5,637 nt of DNA, from assembly GCA_012032975.1 (NCBI GenBank), contig JAAUPU010000251.1, forward strand, positions 1 through 5,637. Direction: 5' to 3'. Under the pieces are notes generated by a model. It worked only from the letters and a program-made list of their open reading frames with translations. It had not been told where the DNA came from and did no database searches. Positions 1 to 5,637 of this stretch are shown in pieces. Within the stretch, counting starts at the first letter, position 1, and each line of letters begins with the position of its first letter. The translations under genes and the position numbers were made by a program. This DNA is from Caldilineaceae bacterium (GTDB lineage Bacteria > Chloroflexota > Anaerolineae > Caldilineales > Caldilineaceae).

Positions 1-2
1 AT

Positions 3-422
3 CTGGTGATCGGTAGCCGCTATGTGGCAGGTGGAGATGTGGTCGGTTCCACACCGATGCGCAAATTCGTCAGCTACGCGGCCAACTGGCTTGCCCACAT
101 CCTTCTAGGTGTCACCACCCATGATTGCACAGCCGGATTTCGCTGCTATCGCCGTCGCGTTCTGGAGGCCATCGACCTGGACGCCATCTTCAGCAATGGC
201 TATAGCTTCCTCATCGAGATGGCCTTCTATTGCCAACAAGCCGGATTCAAGATCGGCGAAACGCCGATCACCTTCGTCAATCGCACGCAAGGCGCCAGCA
301 AAATCAGCAAGACCGAAATCTACAAGGCTTTCTACACGTTGCTACGCCTGCGCACCCCCGCGTTGCCCTGGGACCAGATGGTAGGCTGGTTCCAACCCAA
401 GAAGCTGAAGCCCCGAAAATAG
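3..422 (+). CDS. GT2 glycosyltransferase, polyprenyl-phosphate mannose synthase-like (C-terminal part; 5' end outside window)
   Basis: The frame is open from the first complete codon at base 3 to a TAG at 420-422, so about 140 residues are present. Bacterial enzymes of this family are about 240-250 residues, so roughly 100 N-terminal residues, including the nucleotide-sugar DxD site, lie left of the window. Visible family signatures are [11 protein letters not shown] at the left edge, [11 protein letters not shown] (123-155), NGYSFLIEM (about 195-221) and [15 protein letters not shown] (about 258-302). The last matches the conserved ExPIxFxxRxxGxSK block of DPM1-like GT2 enzymes. These transfer a hexose, usually mannose from GDP-mannose, to polyprenyl phosphate on the cytoplasmic face. 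No C-terminal membrane helix is present; the tail is short and basic (PKKLKPRK), as in the soluble single-domain type. The GTG at base 6 is an internal valine codon, not a start. The gene converges on the membrane protein, with 41 bases between stops. The true donor sugar cannot be read from this fragment. Confidence 0.9.
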   Translation: MVIGSRYVAGGDVVGSTPMRKFVSYAANWLAHILLGVTTHDCTAGFRCYRRRVLEAIDLDAIFSNGYSFLIEMAFYCQQAGFKIGETPITFVNRTQGASKISKTEIYKAFYTLLRLRTPALPWDQMVGWFQPKKLKPRK

Positions 423-463
423 CCGAGGAAATAGCAAGGCAGAGCAACCGCCGGGACCGAGTG

Positions 464-3330
464 TCACTCCACAGCGGGCGCAACCTCGATCCAATCGACG
501 GCTGCGGCCAGAGAGCGGCGGTCGCGGTTCAGGCTGATGCGCAAGAAGGCCTCGTCTGGATCGACGACAACGGCGGCGCTGCCCGGCTGTGCACCAGCGA
601 CGCCCGCAATCGCAAAATAGCCCCCCTGCAAAGCTTCCAGGCTCAGATTGCTCCCCACATGGCGCAGCGATTCCACCGCCTCTTCGCCCAAAAACGAAGT
701 CGCATCGCCATTGCTCACGATCAGAACAGGCTGACCTTCCTCAATCGTCCACAGGAAATCGGCCAGGGCCTGGCTTTCATACGGGTTTGCGGTCGTGTCA
801 AACCCGCGGCTCTCCAGCACCTCGCCGCTTTCTCGATCCAGCACTGTCACGTTGACGCCGCGGCGGCCAGCGGCGGCATCAATCTGATCGCCCGCGTCGT
901 CGAACAGGGCAATAAATCCGCCGTCTGCGAATGCCTTCATGTCGGCGTCGATGGGCAGTTCCACGCCGGTTTCTCCAATGCTGCGGCTGCCACCGATCAC
1001 CTCGCGGGGGATGGCGCTCTCGCCCCAGTGCAGCGTAAGCCGATTGAGACCATCCACCAAGAGGCCAGATGGCACACTCCAGGAAAGCGTCTGCCAATCA
1101 TCCATCAGTTTTTGTGCGTCGAACGCCACATCGTTGACTTGCAAGGTCACCGATTGGGTGGGGTGGCCGGGGTAAGCAAACGGTCGCACGCGGAGCGCGA
1201 CCCTGTATTCGCCGTCCGCCTTCACGTTACGCAGTGGCAGAAAGAGCCGGCTCTCAGCTGCCGTTGCCCAGTTGGCCGAGACGTCGTACACCTGGTCGCT
1301 CTCGGCATCGTCCCAGCCTTCACCGCGGTATGCAAATGTGCCCGCCGCGCCCATATCCAGGTCGAATCGATCCTCGCCAGACGGTTGGGCGACCCGGTAC
1401 GCCTCGATGCCCTCTCCTGTCCAAAACGGTTGGGCTTCCAGCGGCAGCGTCTCCTTCACAAAACGCCATGTCGCTTCCCAACTGTCGGCATAGGGAAAAC
1501 GCTGGGGGATGGGCGGATGGAGCACGACATACTCTGTGTTGTACAGAGCCATCAGCGCCCCGGCCTCGTTGCGGGCGGTCGCTAGCAACTCTTCCGACGG
1601 CGTTTGACCGGACTCGATGGCGGTCAGGGCTTGGAAAAAGGGAATCCGCTCGAAGTATCCCATTTTGAAGTCCGGCGCGCGGCTGATGTTGCCGCCCAGC
1701 ATGGGCTTGCCGTGGGCCGTCTGATAGTACTGGAGCAGCGTCCGCTCCGCACCCAGGACGCCAAAACTGTTGCGCCAGCCCAGCGGCAGGTTCATCACGC
1801 TGACCGTTCGCGGATCCTGTGCGATCTGTTCGTACACCTCTGGAATGCGCGCATCCGAAAGCGGCAGCGGTGTGGTCAGATGCTCGAAAATGATCAGCAT
1901 TGCAGCCACAACACCCAGCCCGAGCGCGATCGACGCCCACACCTGGGATGGCTGTTTTTCTCTGCGCCGCGTGCGAGACCAGACCCGCACGCGCGCCATC
2001 AACCAGAGGAGTCCGTATCCGGCAAGCACCGCCAGCCCCAGCATCAGCAACACGCTGTTGCGGTTGGGTGCGCGATTGGCCTTGATGATGGGGATGTAAT
2101 GGAGCAACGCATAGGGCAAGGGGAAGGTGGCCTCCACGCCGTCCAGGTCGAAGCGGTACTGACCGTCGATCTGCAGAAATGGCCCCAAGGTGAAGAGAGC
2201 AAAGACGAAGCTCGTCCAGATCCAGATCGACACTCGACTCCGATAGGCCAGCGCGCCGGTCAATGCCAACAGCAGACTAAACCAGCCCAGGAAGACGGTG
2301 TTGAGATCGCGGAAGCCGGTCACCCCCAATTCCAGCGCCCGCAGTTGCACCCGGCGTAACTCGGCGACCAGATCGCCGCCAAAGAGTGGATGCAGCATTG
2401 TCGGCGTGAACCAGCCCAGCAGATCGGTGCTCAGCGGGATAGCCTCGCCCCAGCCCTTGAGGGAAAAGTCATCGGCCAGAAATTGGCCCACGACCGGAAC
2501 GAGTATCGGCGACCAGAGCAAGAAAGCCACACCACCCAGGATCGACAATGCCGCGAGGGTCGATTTCCAGCCAACAGTTGCGACAGATTGACGCGAGTCC
2601 GCCGAACCGCGCAGCCGCTGCACGAGGAGCACCGCCAGCACGATCAGGGTGAAGATGGCGAGAAAGAGCGCCGTGATCATCTCGGCCAGACCATTGAAGG
2701 CGAAGAAGAGTCCCGCCATCGCCGCCGCTTTGTAGCGCACCTTGGGCCGCAGTCGCCCATCCAAAGCGCGCAACAACATCAGCGCGTAGAAGGGGATCCA
2801 CTGGGTCGTCACCATGTCATAGTGGCCCAGCGCGCTGTAGATGGCCCGATTGCTGGCAAATGCGTAGAGGATGCCGGCGACGATGGCCGCTGCGACCGGC
2901 AGCCTGCGCTCATCGGGATACGCGCCGTCGCCATCGCGTAGCAGGTAGCGCATCAACAGAAAGACGCCATAGCCGCTCATCACTGTGCTGAAGAGCAGCG
3001 CCACATTGCTGCCAAAGGGCAGGTTGACGGCCCAGGCCAACGGCTGGGCGAACAAGGCGTGGAAGAAATTGTAGGTGTAGAGCAGCAGGTCAATGCCGAG
3101 CGGATACCAGATCAACTCGGTGTGCAGGGGTGAAGTCAATTCCTGGACCAGCGCCTGCTGGAGATACCAGATATTCCAGATGAAGGTGGATTCGTCGAAC
3201 GCCCACTGGGGCACGCCGGGGACGTGGGTGGTCAAGAAGCGGACAAGGGCCAAGTTAGCAGCAGAGAGAGAATGGTGTAGAGACCAAGAGCGGCCAGGTG
3301 AACACGAAATCCGCGTGTCCGTTTAGTCAT
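464..3330 (-). CDS. GT-C-like polytopic membrane protein with C-terminal carbohydrate-binding-like and ILEI/PANDER domains; apparent frameshift near its 5' end
   Basis: An uninterrupted frame of 929 codons runs from 3253 to the TGA at 464-466. It has about 11-13 hydrophobic segments in its first 460 residues. The opening loop contains FDEST and NIWY, an acidic pair like the catalytic acids in the first outer loop of GT-C transferases. [21 protein letters not shown] (about 394-414) resembles the RxPxR-helix of YfhO/PTPS-related bacterial membrane proteins. Residues 465-620 form a soluble segment ([24 protein letters not shown]), 625-750 a beta-rich carbohydrate-binding-like region, and about 775-905 an ILEI/PANDER-like domain. 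The codon at 3253 is TTG with no Shine-Dalgarno sequence. ATG at 3330-3328 begins [19 protein letters not shown] and continues [10 protein letters not shown], a basic start plus the missing first helix, then stops in frame at 3234-3232. Adding one base near 3241-3250 joins this to [10 protein letters not shown] and gives about 955 residues. Likely role: extracytoplasmic sugar transfer or assembly from a lipid-linked donor; the substrate is unknown. Confidence 0.85.
539..931 (-). other. ILEI/PANDER (FAM3-type) domain within the membrane protein
   Basis: This is a protein-domain annotation, about residues 775-905 of the 929-codon frame. The pattern is glycine-asparagine then a beta strand (GVNVTVLD, 799-806), [11 protein letters not shown] (810-820), an ES pair and a helix (ESQALADFL), then a G-x-x-V strand followed by an acidic residue ([11 protein letters not shown]), a helix ([12 protein letters not shown]) and a final AIAGVAG strand. 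This order matches the ILEI/PANDER fold known from vertebrate FAM3 cytokine-like proteins and the stem domain of POMGNT1, where it binds glycans. Related domains occur at the C-terminus of some bacterial membrane proteins. The assignment is from recalled pattern, not a profile search. By analogy it may bind an acceptor glycan outside the membrane. Confidence 0.65.
1004..1381 (-). other. Beta-sandwich, carbohydrate-binding-like region of the membrane protein
   Basis: This covers about residues 625-750 of the 929-codon frame. It is rich in alternating hydrophobic strands with aromatic residues and short turns: [56 protein letters not shown] and GLNRLTLHW. The series 'strand, NxxxF, WxxxxxxVP, GxNxLxLxW' is common in jelly-roll accessory domains attached to bacterial membrane glycosyltransferases and CBM-like modules. 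No binding residues can be assigned by eye. It sits between the membrane part and the ILEI/PANDER domain, so it should be on the same, probably outer, side of the membrane. Confidence 0.45.
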
Positions 3331-3334
3331 GCAT

Positions 3335-3340
3335 CCCCCC
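3335..3340 (-). promoter_or_regulatory. Ribosome binding site for the membrane protein (start at 3330)
   Basis: On the minus strand a run of six G (GGGGGG) ends four bases before the ATG at 3330-3328. It supports that ATG as the real start rather than the TTG at 3253, which has no purine-rich tract before it. A second ATG at 3334-3332 is closed by a stop after three codons and can be excluded. Confidence 0.6.
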
Positions 3341-3366
3341 AAAATGATCGGCTGAAACGACGCAGC

Positions 3367-3395
3367 AGTATATCAGAGTGCCCCGCGGATGTCCA
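3367..3395 (-). promoter_or_regulatory. Sigma70-type promoter for the membrane protein
   Basis: Read on the minus strand: -35 TGGACA (3395-3390, five of six consensus bases), a 17-base spacer, and -10 TATACT (3372-3367, five of six). The -10 is preceded by TGA, which makes an extended TGn -10 element. Transcription should begin near 3360, giving a leader of about 30 bases with the G-rich ribosome binding site before the ATG at 3330. Its quality is an independent argument that the gene starts at 3330 and that the break near 3245 lies inside the coding region. Confidence 0.65.
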
Positions 3396-3456
3396 TTGGC
3401 GCGGCGCTTTGGGCGCCCCTCTCAGGCCGCCACTGTCTCCGATCTGGCCGAGTTGT

Positions 3457-3486
3457 TTGGCGTTCAGTCCGCGAGCGCACTATAAT
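3457..3486 (+). promoter_or_regulatory. Probable sigma70-type promoter for the GT4 pair, near-leaderless
   Basis: A perfect -10 hexamer TATAAT lies at 3481-3486. A weaker -35, TTGGCG (3457-3462, four of six), sits 18 bases upstream. The expected transcription start, about seven bases after the -10, falls at or next to the ATG at 3493. There is no Shine-Dalgarno sequence between the -10 and the start codon. The mRNA would therefore be leaderless or have only a base or two of leader. It diverges from the minus-strand promoter at 3367-3395, so both share the 162-base region 3331-3492. No operator-like palindrome was recognised there. Confidence 0.55.
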
Positions 3487-3492
3487 GCGCCG

Positions 3493-4630
3493 ATGCGCGT
3501 TGTCATGGTGAGCAAGGCGTTGGTTTCCGGCGCCTATCAGCGAAAAGCAGAGGAGATTGCCAGCCGTGGGGTGGATCTGACCGTCCTGTCGCCGCCCTCT
3601 TGGCGGGATCGGCGCGGTCTGCAAACGGCGGTCGCCGAGCATGTCAACGGCTATCGTTTCAAGGTGATTCCGATCCGCTTCAACGGCAATTTCCATCTCC
3701 ACTATTACCCGACCCTCGCCCAGGAGATCGAAGCGATCCAGCCCCAGCTCTTGCACATGGACGAAGAGCCATACAACCTGGCCACCTGGCTCGGTTTGCG
3801 AAGTGCCCAGCGCGCGGGAGTCCAGTCCACCTTCTTCACCTGGCAAAACCTTCACCGCCGTTATCCACCCCCCTTCCACTGGTTTGAACAGGCCAACTAT
3901 CATCAGACGGCTATCGCGCTGGCCGGCAAACCAGGCCGCGCGATGTGTTGCGACGGCAAGGGCTACGACCGGCCAAATAGCGCAACGTCGTGCCCCAAAT
4001 TTGGCGGTCGATCCAGTGCGCTTCCACCCCAGCGAGACGAAGCGCAGCGTCGAGGGTGCGCCGCTGCGCATTGGCTATGCGGGCGGCCTCTTGCCAGAGA
4101 AGGGCATCGATCTGCTGCTGACAGCTTGCGCTGGTCTGGTTGGCTCCTGGACGCTGCATCTTGTCGGCGAAGGGGACGAGGCTAGCCGGCTGCAACGGCT
4201 GTCGCGCAAGTTGGGGATCGAGGAACATGTCACCTGGGGCGGTCGGTTGAGCAGCGCGCGCATGCCAGCGTATTACCGCGGGCTGGATGTGCTGGTCCTG
4301 CCAAGTCGCAGCAGACCCAGTTGGAAGGAACAGTTTGGCCGCGTGCTGATCGAGGCGATGGCCTGCGCGGTGACAGTGGTCGGCAGCGACAGCGGCGAGA
4401 TTCCCCATGTGATCGGCGATGCAGGCTTGACCTTTTTGGAAAACGACTCTGCCGACCTGCAACGCAAATTGACGCTCTTGATGCAGAATCCCCAGTTGCG
4501 CGGCCAGCTTGGCGCTGCTGGACGCGAGCGTGTACTCCAGCACTTCACCATGGCCACCATCGCAGACCGGACCGTATCGGTCTATTCGCGTCTGCTCTCG
4601 CTCTCCCCCTCTCTCCCGGTTCCCGCCTGA
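3493..4630 (+). pseudogene. GT4 family glycosyltransferase, reading frame broken by several one-base shifts
   Basis: The start is ATG at 3493, seven bases after a TATAAT box. Frame 1 gives the N-terminal Rossmann domain: MRVVMVSKALVSGAYQRKAEE, then FNGNFHLHYYP, LHMDEEPYNLATW and FFTWQNLHRRYPPPF, up to about ALAG at 3927. As written it then goes out of register and stops at 4183-4185. The C-terminal donor-binding domain continues in frame 2 from VDPVRFHP (about 4007) to the TGA at 4628-4630: RIGYAGGLLPEKGIDLLL, LHLVGEGDE, VTWGGRLSSARMPAYYRGLD, and EQFGRVLIE (E-x7-E, 4328-4354). Between them, pieces in successive frames read AGNQAARDVLRRKGYDRPIA and VVPQFGVDPVRFHP, the expected linker. The intact protein would be about 377 residues, normal for the family. 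The family transfers a sugar from a nucleotide sugar with retention, at the cytoplasmic membrane face. It is either a gene with local sequencing errors, which I favour, or a recent pseudogene. CAVTVV replaces the usual CGVPVV after the E-x7-E motif. Confidence 0.85.
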
Positions 4631-4632
4631 TG
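4628..4632 (+). promoter_or_regulatory. Stop/start overlap TGATG coupling the two GT4 genes
   Basis: The TGA of the first GT4 gene (4628-4630) shares its last base with the ATG of the second (4630-4632). The preceding 30 bases are pyrimidine-rich (CTCTCCCCCTCTCTCCC) and contain no Shine-Dalgarno sequence. Translation of the second gene probably depends on ribosomes finishing the first, which implies one operon. Confidence 0.65.
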
Positions 4633-5637
4633 CATGTCGCTGTCGATGCCCAATTGCTTCACAGCGCCGGCGCAAGCGACGATACAACCACCTATCGCAG
4701 CGCCGGCGTCAGCCAATACAGTCTGCAACTACTCCAACACCTGGCTGACCAGATCGCTGGTCAGGAGGGCTGGCGGCTCACGGCCTTTGTCAACGACCGC
4801 AGTTTTCATGCGGCGGGTATCGATCTGCGTTATTCCAGCCCGCGCCTCGCCCAGCCGCTGGCGCGCATCGCGTGGGAACAGACGCTGCTGCCTGTCGAAC
4901 TGAGTCGCATGGATGCCGATCTGGTCCATGGATTGGTGAACGTGCTGCCGCTCACCACGACCCTCCCTGGCGTGGTCACCGTGCACGACCTGACTTTTCT
5001 GCGTTTGCCATCTGCATTCCCTACGATCAAGCGGCTCTATCTGACTCAGCTTTGCCGGGCCAGCGTCGAGCGGGCAAACGCTGTGATCGCCGTCAGCCAG
5101 CAGACCGCCGACGATCTGATCCACTTTTTTCGACACGCCGGTGGCCAAGCTCCATGTGGTGCCCAACGCGTGGACGGGACATTTGGGCCAGCCACCGCGG
5201 CGGCGAACGCTGATTTTCGCACCCGCAAAGGGCTGCCGGATCGATACGCGCTCTATGTCGGCACGTTGGAACCGCGCAAGAATCTTGTGCGGTTGGTGCG
5301 CGCCTTTGCGTCCTGGCAACAGCAGGCCAATCCAAGTGACCGCGGATTTGCGCTTGTCCTTGGTGGCGCCAAAGGATGGTTCTATCAGGAGATCTTTGAC
5401 CTGGTTCGAGAGCTGGGTCTGGAGGAATCGGTGCGCTTTCCCGGGTATATTGCTGTGGAGGAATTGCCAGCCTGGTATCGGGCCGCCGAGCTTTTTGTCT
5501 ATCCCAGTCTCTTCGAAGGCTTTGGCCTGCCCGTGCTGGAGGCCATGGCCAGCGGCGCGCCGGTCCTGTGCAGTCGTGCACCCAGCCTGCTCGAAATCGT
5601 GGGTGATTGCGCCGTGACCGTGCCGGCCGAAGATCAT
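4630..5637 (+). CDS. GT4 family glycosyltransferase (3' end outside window), with a compensated frameshift pair
   Basis: An open frame of 336 codons runs from ATG 4630 to the window edge with no stop. Family members are about 370-400 residues, so only the last helices are missing. The N-terminal domain opens with MHVAVDAQLLH and TYRSAGVSQYSLQLL (about 20-35), followed by WEQTLLP (82-88), DADLVHG, GVVTVHDLTF (114-123) and ANAVIAVSQQTADDL. The C-terminal domain has YALYVGTLEPRKNLVRL (EPRKN at 214-218), FALVLGGAKGW, VRFPGYI, LPAWYRAAELFVYPS and FEGFGLPVLEAMASG, where the E-x7-E pair is E296 and E304. These are hallmarks of retaining GT4 enzymes of the mannosyltransferase/WbaZ type that use nucleotide sugars in the cytoplasm. 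Codons 168-181 (5131-5172) are out of register: the next frame there reads DTPVAKLHVVPNAW, the conserved strand expected at this place. It overlaps the preceding GT4 gene by one base, so the two likely act in sequence on one glycan. Confidence 0.88.
   Translation, partial: MHVAVDAQLLHSAGASDDTTTYRSAGVSQYSLQLLQHLADQIAGQEGWRLTAFVNDRSFHAAGIDLRYSSPRLAQPLARIAWEQTLLPVELSRMDADLVHGLVNVLPLTTTLPGVVTVHDLTFLRLPSAFPTIKRLYLTQLCRASVERANAVIAVSQQTADDLIHFFRHAGGQAPCGAQRVDGTFGPATAAANADFRTRKGLPDRYALYVGTLEPRKNLVRLVRAFASWQQQANPSDRGFALVLGGAKGWFYQEIFDLVRELGLEESVRFPGYIAVEELPAWYRAAELFVYPSLFEGFGLPVLEAMASGAPVLCSRAPSLLEIVGDCAVTVPAEDH

Noticed and set aside
423..463. Possible bidirectional terminator between the convergent stops
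   Set aside because: No inverted repeat with a T-rich flank is visible in these 41 bases; termination may lie inside the facing gene or be Rho-dependent.
230..1585. A 451-codon open frame on the + strand opposite the membrane protein's C-terminal part
   Set aside because: It overlaps both the GT2 end and a clearly constrained minus-strand protein. Its product lacks recognisable motifs and is compositionally odd (many R, H, Q, A), as expected of an antisense frame in GC-rich coding DNA.
3928..4007. Programmed ribosomal frameshifting in the first GT4 gene
   Set aside because: Restoring the linker needs about seven successive shifts and no classic slippery heptamer with a downstream structure is evident, so errors or decay are far more likely.
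3373..4071. A 232-codon minus-strand open frame spanning the divergent promoter region and the GT4 N-terminus
   Set aside because: It runs through both promoters and antisense to conserved GT4 motifs such as DEEPYNLATW, so it is a shadow frame.
4729..5637. A 302-codon open frame on the minus strand opposite the second GT4 gene
   Set aside because: The opposite strand carries an unbroken set of GT4 signatures (VHDLTF, EPRKN, E-x7-E). The minus-strand product shows no family features.
1..5637. Mobile element, CRISPR, tRNA or defence-system content
   Set aside because: No transposase motifs, terminal inverted repeats, spaced direct repeats, cloverleaf patterns or nuclease/helicase genes were seen; coding sequence for glycosylation proteins fills nearly the whole window.

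Overview
The window is a 5.6 kb, GC-rich (roughly 60%) bacterial segment made almost entirely of cell-envelope or exopolysaccharide glycosylation genes. The protein families look most like those of Chloroflexota (Anaerolineae/Caldilineae type). The clues are a large multi-pass membrane protein with long soluble C-terminal domains and two GT4 enzymes carrying 'DEEPYNLATW', 'WKEQFGRV' and 'TYRSAGVSQY' signatures. This placement is from memory of the families; no marker gene proves it.

Layout. (1) Bases 3-422, + strand: the C-terminal part of a GT2 polyprenyl-phosphate mannose synthase-like enzyme, cut by the left edge. (2) Bases 464-3330, - strand, convergent with it: a GT-C-like polytopic membrane protein of about 955 residues. 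It has a carbohydrate-binding-like beta domain and a C-terminal ILEI/PANDER (FAM3-type) domain. Its continuous frame begins without a start at about 3253. A matching first membrane helix, start codon, ribosome binding site and strong sigma70 promoter lie just upstream in another frame, so one base appears to be missing near 3241-3250. (3) Bases 3331-3492: a divergent promoter region with recognisable promoters on both strands; the + strand one would give a nearly leaderless mRNA. (4) Bases 3493-4630, + strand: a GT4 glycosyltransferase whose halves lie in different frames. The junction (3928-4007) is best explained by about seven closely spaced one-base insertions. (5) Bases 4630 to the right edge, + strand: a second GT4 glycosyltransferase overlapping the first by one base. 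It holds a pair of compensating frameshifts at 5125-5173 and is cut off by the window end.

How they may work together. A GT2 of the dolichol-phosphate-mannose synthase type makes a lipid-linked sugar donor on the cytoplasmic face. A GT-C-like protein could use such a donor on the outer face, and the two GT4 enzymes would build a glycan from nucleotide sugars in the cytoplasm. This is inference from families and neighbourhood.

No RNA gene, mobile element, CRISPR array or tandem repeat was seen. The two observations most worth following are the ILEI/PANDER domain on a bacterial GT-C-like protein and the cluster of indels at 3.2-5.2 kb, which looks more like a locally poor consensus than gene decay.
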